Positions 16,576 to 26,368 are shown, counted from the first letter of the stretch. The stretch is 64,000 nucleotides of DNA from Variovorax brevis (GCF_030317105.1 NZ_JASZYG010000002.1:434001-498000), one strand, 5' to 3'. Notes: generated by a model not told the origin, from the sequence alone. Translations and numbers: made by a program.

Positions 16576-17565
16576 ATGACCACTGACACCCACCCTTCGC
16601 AGCCCGGCGCAGGCCTTCGCATCGCCGTGCTGGACGACTACCAGGACGTCGCACTCCGGATGGCCGACTGGTCGCGTGTGATGGAGCGCGCGGAGGTCAC
16701 GGTCTTCAATGACCACGTTGCCGATCTTGAGCAACTGGCCATGCGACTCGCGCCCTTCGATGCCCTGTGCGTCATGCGCGAACGCACGCCGATGTCGCGC
16801 GCATTGATCGAGCGGCTGCCCCGTCTGAAGCTGATCGCCTCCACGGCGCCGCGCAACGCATCCATCGACCTGGAGGCCGCGCGGGAACACGGCGTGAGCG
16901 TCGTGCACACCGGCTACACCTCGACCCCCACGGTGGAGTTGACGTGGGCGCTGATTCTTGCGGGTGCGCGCCATCTGGTGCAGGAGGCGCAGTCGGTGCG
17001 CCAGGGTGGCTGGCAAACCGGCGTGGGCGAGGACATGGCCGGTCGCACGCTGGGCCTTCTCGGCCTGGGCAACGTGGGTGCGCGCGTCGCGGCTGTCGGG
17101 CTGGCTTTTGGCATGAACGTGATCGCGTGGAGCCAGAACCTGACGGACGAGAAAGCCGCCGCTGTGGGCGTGAAGCGCGTCTCCAGGGAGGAGCTCTTTC
17201 GCGAATCGGATGTGCTGTCGATTCACCTGGTGCTGAGTGGTCGCACGCGAGGCCTCGTGGGTGCCGGCGAACTGGGGCTCATGAAGCCGACGGCGCGGCT
17301 CGTCAACACATCGCGCGGACCGATCGTGGAGGAGGCGGCGTTGATCGACGCCTTGCGTGAAAGACGGCTTGCCGGTGCGGCCATCGACGTGTACGACCAG
17401 GAGCCCTTGGCTGCGACGCATGCCTATCGCTCGCTCGACAATTTGCTCGCGACGCCGCACATCGGCTACGTCTCGCAAAACCTTTATCGAACCTTCTACG
17501 CCGACACCGTGCAGAACCTGCTGGCCTGGCTGGATGGCATGAGTGCAGCGGCAGTGCCGCAGTAA
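16576..17565 (+). CDS. D-2-hydroxyacid dehydrogenase family protein
   Basis: This is an NAD(P)-dependent D-isomer 2-hydroxyacid dehydrogenase (329 aa). The Rossmann motif is GLGNVG (residues 163-168). Catalytic residues are Arg247 (NTSRGP), Glu276 (YDQEP) and His295 (ATPHIGY), the standard Arg-Glu-His set. It reduces a 2-keto acid to a D-hydroxy acid or the reverse; the subgroup resembles phosphoglycerate dehydrogenase-like proteins without an ACT domain. ATG 16576 is chosen over the adjacent TTG. It follows the exported hydrolase by 12 bp, which suggests co-expression. The substrate is not predictable. Confidence 0.88.
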   Translation: MTTDTHPSQPGAGLRIAVLDDYQDVALRMADWSRVMERAEVTVFNDHVADLEQLAMRLAPFDALCVMRERTPMSRALIERLPRLKLIASTAPRNASIDLEAAREHGVSVVHTGYTSTPTVELTWALILAGARHLVQEAQSVRQGGWQTGVGEDMAGRTLGLLGLGNVGARVAAVGLAFGMNVIAWSQNLTDEKAAAVGVKRVSREELFRESDVLSIHLVLSGRTRGLVGAGELGLMKPTARLVNTSRGPIVEEAALIDALRERRLAGAAIDVYDQEPLAATHAYRSLDNLLATPHIGYVSQNLYRTFYADTVQNLLAWLDGMSAAAVPQ

Positions 17566-17613
17566 GCAGCAAGCCGCATCGGCGCAATTGCATGCGGGCG
17601 AAAAGCTTGCAAC

Positions 17614-17643
17614 AAGGCGCCATGCGCGCGCCTTTCGCTTTTT
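17614..17643 (+). terminator. Possible intrinsic terminator after the hydroxyacid dehydrogenase
   Basis: AAGGCGC (17614-17620) and GCGCCTT (17628-17634) form a 7-bp stem with a 7-base loop, followed by TCGCTTTTT. The T-tract is interrupted, so strength is doubtful. Confidence 0.4.
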
Positions 17644-17664
17644 GCGTGACTATCATCCAGCTTT

Positions 17665-18762
17665 TTGCCCGCCGTGCTCAAACCCTTGCCTCCCGCTCCA
17701 CGGCCCCGTTCGGCTGCCATTGAGCCGACGGTCCCGCCGCCCGCTGTCGAGACACCCATGACGCGCGAGTGGGTGCGTTGGGTTGCCGAGCAAGCGATGC
17801 GCGGATGCTCGCCTGACTCGATGCTCGAAGTGATGGCTGCAGCGGGGCTGGATGAGTTCGTGAGCTCGGCCGTCATCGAAGGCGTGTTCAGCAACCCGAT
17901 CTGCATCGCGGGCGAACAGCAGACGCAGTTGCTGCGCAAGCTCGAATCGGTGGCAGCGAACGTGCAACGGCTCTGGGAACTGGACCCCCAATACGAGAAG
18001 GTCGACAAGCGCGCCAACATCACCGAAGCAGAGTTCCTGTCGCGCTACGTCCAGGCTTGCCGGCCTGTCGTGCTCACCGGGCACACGGACGATTGGCCCG
18101 CGATGCAGCGCTGGTCGCCGGCCGACCTCAAGAAGCGCTTTGGCCACCTCGAAGTCGAGATACAGGCAGACCGCCACGCCAACCCCAGCTACGAGCAGGA
18201 CAAGCTGTCCCATCGGCGCCAAGTGCGCGTGGCCGATTTCGTGGACCAGGTGGTGAGTGGTGGCGCGAGCAACGACTACTACCTGACGGCCAACAACGAG
18301 GCATTGCGAAAGCCCGGCTTCTCGCCCTTGCTGGACGACATCGGCACGCTCCCGCCGTGCTGCGACCGCTCGCAGCTGTCGCGCTGCTCATCTTTCTGGT
18401 TCGGTCCGGCCGGCACAATCACCAGCCTGCACCACGACAAGGTCATGCTGTTTCACACGCAGGTGGTCGGGCGCAAGCGCTGGCGCATGATCTCGCCGCT
18501 GCAGACCCCGCGCCTGTACAACACCAACGCGGTGTTCAGCCCGATCAGCCTGGATGCGCCGGACCATGCACGCTTCCCCTTGTTCAAGGGCGTGAAGGTG
18601 CTCGACGTGATCGTCGAGCCGGGGGAAACGATCTTCCTGCCGCCCGGCTGGTGGCATCAGGTGAATGCGCTGGAGATGAGCCTGTCGTTTTCGTATACGA
18701 ACTTCGCGTTGCCGATCGACAATCTGTTCGAGTACTTTGATCCGGCGTTTCGGAAGGTCTGA
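17665..18762 (+). CDS. Cupin/JmjC-like protein (cupin_8 family)
   Basis: This protein (up to 365 aa) has a C-terminal cupin_8/JmjC-like domain of the Fe(II)/2-oxoglutarate hydroxylase fold: CRPVVLTGHTDDWPAMQRW at its start, the HxD metal pair in SLHHDKVMLFHTQ, and a second His in LPPGWWHQV. The family includes asparaginyl and arginyl hydroxylases and related proteins of unknown substrate. Residues about 32-115 form a separate helical N-terminal region. The start is unclear: TTG 17665 and GTG 17674 give a Pro-rich tail of low conservation, while ATG 17758 starts the ordered part. A distant relative lies at 54079-55005. There are no co-directional neighbours within 100 bp. Confidence 0.82.
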   Translation: MPAVLKPLPPAPRPRSAAIEPTVPPPAVETPMTREWVRWVAEQAMRGCSPDSMLEVMAAAGLDEFVSSAVIEGVFSNPICIAGEQQTQLLRKLESVAANVQRLWELDPQYEKVDKRANITEAEFLSRYVQACRPVVLTGHTDDWPAMQRWSPADLKKRFGHLEVEIQADRHANPSYEQDKLSHRRQVRVADFVDQVVSGGASNDYYLTANNEALRKPGFSPLLDDIGTLPPCCDRSQLSRCSSFWFGPAGTITSLHHDKVMLFHTQVVGRKRWRMISPLQTPRLYNTNAVFSPISLDAPDHARFPLFKGVKVLDVIVEPGETIFLPPGWWHQVNALEMSLSFSYTNFALPIDNLFEYFDPAFRKV

Positions 18763-18880
18763 AACGACCGCCTACATGGATTGCTCGCGGCGTTGACGTT
18801 GCAACGCACGTTCCAGAAAGCTGCTCCGCAGGCGTCTGGCCCATGAAGTCAACGAGCGCCAACACGCCGGCCAGTCAACC

Positions 18881-20437
18881 TCAACCCACGCGCCTGTCCC
18901 GCTCAGACCAGAACGCCTCGCGCAACTTGTTCTTCAATATCTTGCCGGCGCCCGACATCGGCAGGCTCTCGACGAGTTCCAGGCTGCGCGGGACCTTGTA
19001 GCTGGCAATCATCGACTTGCAGTGGCCCTGCAGTTCCGCCAGCGTCAACGTCGTGCCCGGCTTGCACACGACGTGCGCATGCACCCGCTCGCCCCACTTC
19101 TCGTCGGGAATGGCGATGACTGCACATTGCTGCACCGACGGATGGCGTGCCACGGCGTTTTCCACTTCGACCGAGTAGACGTTCTCGCCGCCCGTGACGA
19201 TCATGTCCTTGATGCGGTCCGCAACGAAGATGAAGCCGTCCTCGTCCATGTAGCCCGCGTCTCCGGTGTGCATCCAGCCGCCCTTGAGCGCCTGGGCCGT
19301 CTCCTGCGGCTTGTTCCAGTAGCCGAGCATCACCCCGGGGCCGCGGACGATGATCTCGCCCACGGCCTTGGCGGGTACGTCGCGGTCGGCTTCGTCGACG
19401 ATGCGTACATCGCAGATGGCGCACGGCTGGCCGCCGGACCGGATCTTGCCGAGCGATCGATCCGGGCCTGCGTGGTAAGCGGGCTTGAGCAATGTGGCCA
19501 CCGGTCCGAGTTCTGTCATGCCATAGGCCTGCATCAAGCTGGCCTTGGGCATGACGGCGAGCGCGCGGTCGATGACCGCTTCAGCGATGGGTGAGCCGCC
19601 GTACAAAACGAATTCGAGGCTCGACAAGTCGTGCTCGCGCGTGCCGGGCGCATCGGCCAGCATCTGGATCATCGTGGGCACGAGCAGTGCGCCCGTGACA
19701 CGCTCGCGCTCGATGGCCTGCGCGACGGAGCCGGGATGGAACATCGGCACCATCACATGCGTGCCGCCGGCCATCGCCAGCGCGTTGGTGAAGGCGCCGT
19801 CGGCCAGGTGGAACATGGGTGCGGCGTGCAGACCCACCATGTTGCCCATCTCACCCCATGCCCCCTGCAGCGCCAGGGCGTTCACGTACAGCGCGCGGTG
19901 CGGCAGCATCACGCCTTTCGGAGACCCCGTCGTGCCGCCGGTGTAGAACACGCCCGCGAGGTCCTCGCCGCCGCGCACGGATTCCTCGGCGGGCGCGTTG
20001 GCGGCGATCAACTTCTCGTAGCCCAGCAGGCCGTCCGGAGTCTCTGCGTCGCCACAATGGATCACCGTCGAAATGCACGGTGCCAGTCCCCGAATCTGCG
20101 CCAGCACCGGCAGGAACTGGTCGTCCACGAGCAGCACGCGCGTGTCGCAGTCCGCCAGCGCGTAGGCGATCTCGCTGGCGCTCCAGCGGATGTTGCAGGG
20201 GTTGACCACGCCGCCTGCCCAGTAGGTCCCGAAGTAGTACTCCAGGTAGCGATCGGAGTTCAACGACAGGATGCCGACGCGGTCTCCCGTGTTGACGCCG
20301 GCGGTGCGGAACGCGCCGGCCAGCCGGGCGACGCGCTCCTGCATCGTTGCGTAGTCCGTGCGACGGCTGCCGAAGATGGTGGCTGTCTTTTTGGGGTGCA
20401 CGCGCGCGGCGCGATGCAGGGTTTGCGTCAGGTACAT
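18881..20437 (-). CDS. Acyl-CoA synthetase (AMP-binding, class I adenylate-forming)
   Basis: This is an acyl/aryl-CoA ligase (518 aa) that activates a carboxylic acid with ATP and CoA. The AMP-binding loop is YTGGTTGSPKGV (about residues 164-175). Further motifs are QAYGMTELGP, GWMHTGDAGYMDEDGF, DRIKDMIVTGGENVYSVEVE and the C-terminal catalytic Lys in SGAGKILKNKLRE. The length and motifs fit medium- or long-chain fatty acyl-CoA ligases, with acid specificity unknown. It is transcribed divergently from an AraC regulator only about 110 bp away, which is the likely controller. Confidence 0.9.
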   Translation of the reverse strand: MYLTQTLHRAARVHPKKTATIFGSRRTDYATMQERVARLAGAFRTAGVNTGDRVGILSLNSDRYLEYYFGTYWAGGVVNPCNIRWSASEIAYALADCDTRVLLVDDQFLPVLAQIRGLAPCISTVIHCGDAETPDGLLGYEKLIAANAPAEESVRGGEDLAGVFYTGGTTGSPKGVMLPHRALYVNALALQGAWGEMGNMVGLHAAPMFHLADGAFTNALAMAGGTHVMVPMFHPGSVAQAIERERVTGALLVPTMIQMLADAPGTREHDLSSLEFVLYGGSPIAEAVIDRALAVMPKASLMQAYGMTELGPVATLLKPAYHAGPDRSLGKIRSGGQPCAICDVRIVDEADRDVPAKAVGEIIVRGPGVMLGYWNKPQETAQALKGGWMHTGDAGYMDEDGFIFVADRIKDMIVTGGENVYSVEVENAVARHPSVQQCAVIAIPDEKWGERVHAHVVCKPGTTLTLAELQGHCKSMIASYKVPRSLELVESLPMSGAGKILKNKLREAFWSERDRRVG

Positions 20438-20547
20438 GTCTCTTCGTTTCTTTGATGAGGCCTCGCTTGCCAGTGAAGCGCAGCGGGTCGATCCTAGGTT
20501 CCGGCTCTTCTTCCTACAATTGCTTTTCCAGTCGCCGACATGACGAA

Positions 20548-21570
20548 ATGCGTCGACTTTCGATGCTCTCGATGTCCCATCCTCCCGTCAGTGTTCCCAT
20601 CATGTTCGTTCGCGGCCTGCTCACCGGCGTGTACGGCCGCGGCCTGGATCCCACACCCTTCCTCGAAGAAGCGGGCATCCTTTCCGAACTCGTGGGCCAC
20701 GACGGTGCCCGCGTGACGGGAGAGCAGTACATCGCGCTGTTTCGCGTGGTGGCGCAACGCCTGCAGGACGATGGCCTGGGGTTCTTCTCGCGTCCGCTGC
20801 ATACCGGCAGCGCCATGCTGGTGATGCGCAGCGCCATCGGGGCACCGACGCTGGAAGTCGCCATGCGACGCGTGGCGCGCACCTTCCAACTGTTGCAAGA
20901 CGACGTGGTGCTCGACAGCATCCGGGAAGGCAGCCTGGCGGGCTGGGCGCTGGATTTCAGGAGCGGCCCGCATCCGAACTTCCTGCACGAGATGCTGCTG
21001 CGCGTGTTGTGGCGGCTGCTCGCATGGCTGGTCGCCGTGCGGCTGCCGGCAGAGCGCTTCGACCTGGCGTTCGAGACGCCCACATATGCAGGTGACTACG
21101 GCGCCGTCCTGCCCGCCGAACTGCGCTTCGGCCAGTTGCGGTCGGCCTTCTGGATCGACGCGCATGCGCTGCACAGGCCCGTGCGGCGCGACGAGCCCGC
21201 GCTGCGCGCCTATCTCGCCGACTTTGCGAACAACGTGATCCTGCCGCGCCGCGACGACAACGTCGGCACGCGGGTGCGGCTCTCGCTGCGCAGTGCCAAC
21301 CCGGCGTGGCCGGACCTCGCCACCATTGCCGACGCCTTGCACATGTCGCCTTCCACCCTGCAGCGTCACCTGGCTGCGGAGGGCACCACCTTCCAGCTCC
21401 TGAAGGACGAACTCCGGCGGGACATTGCCATCTCCCGGCTGAACACCAGCACGGTGTCGCTGGCCGCGCTGGCCGGGGAACTCGGCTTCTCTGACAGCGC
21501 TGCATTCCAGCGCGCCTTCAAGTCGTGGACCGGCAGCCCTCCGGGCGCGTATCGCCGCGGGGCAGTCTGA
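20548..21570 (+). CDS. AraC-family transcriptional regulator (OruR/ArgR-like N-domain)
   Basis: This AraC regulator (340 aa from ATG 20548; ATGs at 20563 and 20572 are also possible) has an N-terminal Arabinose_bd/OruR-type effector domain (residues about 20-215) and a C-terminal double helix-turn-helix (about 245-335) with ATIADALHMSPSTLQRHLAAEG and LAALAGELGFSDSAAFQRAFKSWTG. It is divergent from the acyl-CoA synthetase gene and convergent with the DUF6351 gene (8 bp apart), so control of one or both is likely. The effector may be the acid or ester handled by those enzymes, which is inference. Confidence 0.9.
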   Translation: MRRLSMLSMSHPPVSVPIMFVRGLLTGVYGRGLDPTPFLEEAGILSELVGHDGARVTGEQYIALFRVVAQRLQDDGLGFFSRPLHTGSAMLVMRSAIGAPTLEVAMRRVARTFQLLQDDVVLDSIREGSLAGWALDFRSGPHPNFLHEMLLRVLWRLLAWLVAVRLPAERFDLAFETPTYAGDYGAVLPAELRFGQLRSAFWIDAHALHRPVRRDEPALRAYLADFANNVILPRRDDNVGTRVRLSLRSANPAWPDLATIADALHMSPSTLQRHLAAEGTTFQLLKDELRRDIAISRLNTSTVSLAALAGELGFSDSAAFQRAFKSWTGSPPGAYRRGAV

Positions 21571-21578
21571 TCTGCGCG

Positions 21579-23795
21579 TCAGTTGTAGATGTTCGCGGGC
21601 CCGAAGGCGCCGGCGCTGAAGTCGATCCAGGGGCCGTCGTGTGGAACCTGGCCTTCGCCGGGCACCTGCCAGTCGCAAACACCGCGAGGGAATGCAGCAC
21701 TGAGGCGTGCCTTCTGCGCATCCGTGAATGCGACGGACCAGGATGAGAAGTCGATCGGCTTGAGCTTGCACATGACGACGTCGTCCGTGCGCGGGGCCCC
21801 CGCTTGCAGGCGCGTATTCGAATGAACCGGCATCGCCTGGTTGCACACCGCGCCCGGATCCCATGAAGGCACTTCCTCCGTCTTCACGCCGCCGATCCAG
21901 CACGCGTCCTTCAACCCGGGCGGCTTGCTGTTGATCACCCTGGCGGGATAGGACAAGTCCGATGTGTCGGCGGCGAGCCGCTCCAGCCAGTCGTTCATGC
22001 CCAGCAGTGCCATCCGGTCGAAGTCCGGCGCGCCGGTCAGCCCCGCCAGCCAGGTGACCTGGTTGGCGGCGGTGCCGTTGGCCTTCTTCAGGCGCTCGAG
22101 AAAGGTCAAGGTGCGCTCTCGCGTGTGGATGTCTCCCAGGTTGTCCGAGTAATTGCGGAACTCGATGATCGGCAGCGTCATGTTGACGAAGCTGGTCACC
22201 ACACGGCCGCTGGCATACCCACGCTTCACGGCGAGCGGGTCACCGGTCGACCGGTTCGGCGTCAGCTTGCCGTCGATGTCGATGCCGCCGACTTTCTCGT
22301 TCAGGTCGACGAATTCTTCCGGCGTGATCGCGCCTGCGTTCACTGCGAGCAGACCGTATTGCACGCCGACGTTGTCATAGGCTGAACGGGCAAACCCGGT
22401 CCGACTGTCGCGTCCGAAGCTGTTGACGTTGCCGTCCCAGAATGTCCCGCGCGCCCCTGTCGGGTTGTTGACGGGGTCATATCGGAGCGAGACCGGAACG
22501 ACCGGGGAGAAGGTCACCGGGTTCACTGCGTAGATGGCCGGCACGAAGCCCAGCCAGTTGTTCTGGCAGACCGTCATGCCTTGCGCCGGGCCGACGTCTG
22601 CGACGGCACCGCCGTCAACCGCCGATCGACGGATGCCGGTCCACGAGGAAGGATCCGCGGCGAGCTTGTTGAAGTAGTTATTGAGTGGACCGCAGTCGCT
22701 CACACTGCTGATGAGCGGACCCGCCAATTCTGCGAACGAGGCACTCGGAATGATGCCGTCGAGCAGGCCCGGATAGTTCTGCGCGATCAAGTGCTGCTGC
22801 AGCGATCCGCCGGATCCGCCTGATCCGATGGTGAACCTGGGCAGGCCGTAGTGCTCGATGAAGCGCTCCTTGATCATCATCAAGGTCTCGGCAGAAAGCA
22901 CGTCGTCGAAACCGTTGCCGTAGGTGTTCCGGGTGCCGAAAGCCACCGCGAATCCAAGGCTCAGGGGGAGGTCCAGCAACGCAGACGTCACCTCGTTGCT
23001 GCCGGACCTGAAGCCGGGGGCTGCCCCGCCACCGAAGGGGTAGTACAGCTTTCCGTTCCATCCGGTCCCCGGCTTCTTTCCGGTCTTGCTCCACGGATCG
23101 TGGATGGCATTGGCCGGGTTGTCGAGCACCGCGACGCGGTAGATGGATTCGTTGATGGTGCCGGATTCCACCCGAACGATGTAGTCGACCGCGTTGCCTT
23201 CCGTCGTCACCGTTTTTGCAAGGTCGGGCGGGTAGGGGCCCGTGAGCGATGGCAGTGGCGCAAACGTTCCGCCGGTGGTGCGGTAGAACCAGTCGTAGCG
23301 GGTGGCGGCGACGCAGGGCCCGGATGCGGGCGCAGCGCCGAGGCCGGAAGCTGCTGTCTCGCAGATCCAGGGGCTTTGCCGCGCCCCGGAGAAGATGGGG
23401 CCGAAAGCCGGAAAGTTCTTCAGTTCAAGCCTGGCCACCGCTTGCCCTGCGGCGACGGCCGTGAGCGTGTTGGCGCCGGGCTTCAGGCCCGTCAGCAGGC
23501 CGCGCCGTTTTCCCGTCGTCGAATCGGTGATAAAGCTGTCCGTGACGTCGAGGTCGTTGAGCTTGAACGCGACAGTGGAGTCCGCTGTTCCAGGTGGCAG
23601 GCTGGCCTCCACCACGACGTCGTCGCCACTCACCATCATGGCCTTCGCGGATACGGTGGACAGGCGGATCGTGGATGGCTGCGCTGCACCTTGGGACGGT
23701 CCATCACCCGAACCGCAGGCTGTCAATGCAATGAGCGCCACCGCCCCGAAAAACAGCCGTGCAAAGGCCCGGCTGGCCTTGATCGAAAGATTCAT
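21579..23795 (-). CDS. DUF6351 family lipoprotein, putative esterase/hydrolase
   Basis: This large exported protein (738 aa) starts with a lipoprotein signal ending in LTAC-GSG, so it is probably membrane-anchored on the periplasmic side or outer membrane. It matches the pattern of DUF6351 proteins: an N-terminal beta domain (about 40-130) followed by an alpha/beta-hydrolase-like region with GSGGSGGS (about residues 343-350) as a possible nucleophile elbow. Many paired Cys suggest disulfides. ATG 23795 follows AAAAGGAGACTCC, a strong ribosome site. The substrate is unknown; polymer or ester hydrolysis is a reasonable guess. It ends 8 bp from the AraC gene, tail to tail. Confidence 0.75.
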   Translation of the reverse strand: MNLSIKASRAFARLFFGAVALIALTACGSGDGPSQGAAQPSTIRLSTVSAKAMMVSGDDVVVEASLPPGTADSTVAFKLNDLDVTDSFITDSTTGKRRGLLTGLKPGANTLTAVAAGQAVARLELKNFPAFGPIFSGARQSPWICETAASGLGAAPASGPCVAATRYDWFYRTTGGTFAPLPSLTGPYPPDLAKTVTTEGNAVDYIVRVESGTINESIYRVAVLDNPANAIHDPWSKTGKKPGTGWNGKLYYPFGGGAAPGFRSGSNEVTSALLDLPLSLGFAVAFGTRNTYGNGFDDVLSAETLMMIKERFIEHYGLPRFTIGSGGSGGSLQQHLIAQNYPGLLDGIIPSASFAELAGPLISSVSDCGPLNNYFNKLAADPSSWTGIRRSAVDGGAVADVGPAQGMTVCQNNWLGFVPAIYAVNPVTFSPVVPVSLRYDPVNNPTGARGTFWDGNVNSFGRDSRTGFARSAYDNVGVQYGLLAVNAGAITPEEFVDLNEKVGGIDIDGKLTPNRSTGDPLAVKRGYASGRVVTSFVNMTLPIIEFRNYSDNLGDIHTRERTLTFLERLKKANGTAANQVTWLAGLTGAPDFDRMALLGMNDWLERLAADTSDLSYPARVINSKPPGLKDACWIGGVKTEEVPSWDPGAVCNQAMPVHSNTRLQAGAPRTDDVVMCKLKPIDFSSWSVAFTDAQKARLSAAFPRGVCDWQVPGEGQVPHDGPWIDFSAGAFGPANIYN

Positions 23796-23980
23796 GGAGT
23801 CTCCTTTTTTTAGCCCTCTGGTAGCCATGACGGCCTGCTTCGAGGAGACTCGATGCTCACGTCAAGTGGGCCCGCTCTCAATTGCACAATGTGCTGATCT
23901 GATGCCCAAAGACATCAACAGGCCGATGTCATCTTTCGCGGCAACTGAACGGCGACTTCATCATCCGACTTCCAGCTCTC

Positions 23981-26368
23981 GTGGCATCCTCCGAACTCAA
24001 GGGCTTCATCCTCACTCGTCATTGGCGCGATGCCTCGGCTGGCACGGAGATCGAGTACTGGTTGGCAACAGACGCAGGTCCCATGAAAGTGGTCCTGACT
24101 TCTCAGGTATCTGTTGCGTTCCTTGAAGCCCGCCACCGCGCCCAGGTAGAGCCGCACCTCGCAGCCGAGGCGGGACTGCAACTGCGTGAACTGGCGCTGA
24201 AATCGTTTCAGCAGATGCCCGTCATCGGTGTCTATGCCAGGCACTTTCGCCAGCTCGGTCGAATCGCGCGCGCCCTCCACGCGCATGGCATCCCTCTTCT
24301 CGAAGCGGACGTGCGCCCGCACGATCGCTACCTGATGGAACGCTTCATCACTGCTGGCGTCCTGGTAGAAGGGGGCAGGGCAGACAACGCCCGCATCGTC
24401 GACTGCAGGCTCAAGCCTGCGCCCGAATTCCGGCCGGTACTGAAAGTGGTCTCACTCGACATCGAGACGAGCCAGGACGAAGCGCTTTATTCCATTGCGC
24501 TGGACGGCATGCAAGAGCGAGTCGTCTTCATGCTGGGCGAGCCCCCATCCGAACCGTCATCGCAGGCCGATGACACCTCGGGCTTCTCGCTCATCTATTG
24601 CCCGACCCGCAGGAGCATGCTCGAACTGCTCAACGATTGGTTCGAGCGGAACGACCCCGACGTCATCATCGGCTGGAACATCATTCAGTTCGACCTGCGC
24701 GTGCTGCAAAAGACTGCCGACGATTGCGGGGCGCAGTTTCTTCCCGGGCGAGAGCGCCGGCCCATTGATTGGCGGACCCATCCCGGCAAACAGGGCTACC
24801 TGTTCGCGCCCACGCCCGGGCGGCTGGTCATCGACGGCATCGACGCACTCAAGGCTGCCGTGTGGAGTTTTCCTTCCTTCAGCCTCGAGACCGTGTCGCA
24901 AGCGTTGCTGGGCGAGGGCAAGGCCATCGGTGACGAGTACGACAAGATGGCGGAGATCGAACGCCGGTATCAGCAAGACAAGCCAGCGCTCGCGCTCTAC
25001 AACATCCGGGACTGCGAACTCGTCCTGCGCATCTTCGAAAAGGCGAAGCTGCTGCAATTCGTGATGGAGCGGGCGCAGGTCACAGGCCTGCAGGCCGATC
25101 ACTTTGGGGGCTCGATTGCCGCGTTCAGCCACCACTATCTGCCGCGGATGCACCGCATGGGTTACGTGGCCCCGAGCGTGGGCGAGATTCCGGGCGAAGC
25201 CTTCCCCGGTGGTTACGTCATGGATTCGAAGCCCGGGTTCTATGACTCGGTCGTGGTCCTGGACTACAAGAGCCTCTACCCCTCGATCATCCGGACCTTT
25301 CTCGTCGATCCGGTGGGTTTCGTGGAGGGTTCGAACGTCGGCGACGACCCTGCGATGGTCGTCAAGGGGCCGCAGGGGACCACGTTCTCGCGCGCGAAGC
25401 ATTGCCTGCCGCAGATCGTGACCACGCTCTGGCATGCTCGCGACGAGGCCAAGCGCGTCAAGAACGAACCCTTGTCTCAGGCATTGAAGCTGCTCATGAA
25501 CTCGTTTGCAGGCGTGCTGGGTGCGGCCGAATGCCGTTTCTTCAATCCCAGGCTGGTGTCCGCCGTGACCCTGCGAGGGCACGAGATGATGAAACTCACG
25601 CGCGAGTTCGTGGAGAGCCGGGGCTACGAGGCCATCTATGGCGATACCGACTCCATTTTCATTTGGCTCGGGCGCATCCATACCAACGAGGAAGCGTACG
25701 CCGTAGCGGCAAGTCTGGTGAAGGACATCAACGACTGGTGGACCCGCACCCTTCGCGAGGCGCAAGGCCTGGAGAGCTTCCTGGAGATCGAGTTGGACAC
25801 CCACTACAGCAAGTTTTTCATGCCCACCATTCGCGGCTCGGATGTGGGCAGCAAGAAGCGCTACGCCGGCCTGAGCACGGATGCCACAGGCAAGGAAGAA
25901 ATGGTCTACCGCGGCCTGGAGATGGCCCGCAGCGACTGGACCCCTTTGGCGCGCCAGTTCCAGGAGGGCCTGCTGTCGCGCATCTTCCGCGGCGAGCCTT
26001 ACAGGGACTTCGTGAGCGACTATGTGCAGTCCACGCTGGCAGGCAGCAAGGACGACCTGCTCGTCTACAGGAAGCGCCTGCGCCATCGTCTCGATGCCTA
26101 CCTGGTCAACGTGCCGCCGCAAGTACGCGCCGCACGCATCGCTGACGATTACAACGGTCGAATCAACCGGCCCAGGCAGTATCAGAACGGCGGCTGGATA
26201 CGATATGTCATGACCCGCAACGGCCCCGAGCCGATGGAGTTTCGCCGTTCCCGCATCGACTACGAACACTACCTGATGAGGCAGTTGCAGCCCATTGCGG
26301 ACGCCATCCTCCAGCCCATGGGGGAGAGCTTCATGGCGCTGACGACATCGCAGCAAGGCCTCTTTTAG
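23981..26368 (+). CDS. polB: DNA polymerase II (family B)
   Basis: This is a family B DNA polymerase with proofreading exonuclease (795 aa; E. coli Pol II is 783 aa). It acts in replication restart and translesion or repair synthesis. Exonuclease motifs: Exo I SLDIET (D160, E162), Exo II GWNIIQFDL, Exo III YNIRDCEL. Polymerase motifs: A DYKSLYPSII (about residue 428), B LLMNSFAGVLG, C YGDTDSIF (about 553). All catalytic acids are present. The start is GTG 23981. The 185-bp upstream gap shows no obvious CTGT-N8-ACAG LexA box, so SOS control is not supported here. Neighbours are unrelated. Confidence 0.95.
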   Translation: MASSELKGFILTRHWRDASAGTEIEYWLATDAGPMKVVLTSQVSVAFLEARHRAQVEPHLAAEAGLQLRELALKSFQQMPVIGVYARHFRQLGRIARALHAHGIPLLEADVRPHDRYLMERFITAGVLVEGGRADNARIVDCRLKPAPEFRPVLKVVSLDIETSQDEALYSIALDGMQERVVFMLGEPPSEPSSQADDTSGFSLIYCPTRRSMLELLNDWFERNDPDVIIGWNIIQFDLRVLQKTADDCGAQFLPGRERRPIDWRTHPGKQGYLFAPTPGRLVIDGIDALKAAVWSFPSFSLETVSQALLGEGKAIGDEYDKMAEIERRYQQDKPALALYNIRDCELVLRIFEKAKLLQFVMERAQVTGLQADHFGGSIAAFSHHYLPRMHRMGYVAPSVGEIPGEAFPGGYVMDSKPGFYDSVVVLDYKSLYPSIIRTFLVDPVGFVEGSNVGDDPAMVVKGPQGTTFSRAKHCLPQIVTTLWHARDEAKRVKNEPLSQALKLLMNSFAGVLGAAECRFFNPRLVSAVTLRGHEMMKLTREFVESRGYEAIYGDTDSIFIWLGRIHTNEEAYAVAASLVKDINDWWTRTLREAQGLESFLEIELDTHYSKFFMPTIRGSDVGSKKRYAGLSTDATGKEEMVYRGLEMARSDWTPLARQFQEGLLSRIFRGEPYRDFVSDYVQSTLAGSKDDLLVYRKRLRHRLDAYLVNVPPQVRAARIADDYNGRINRPRQYQNGGWIRYVMTRNGPEPMEFRRSRIDYEHYLMRQLQPIADAILQPMGESFMALTTSQQGLF

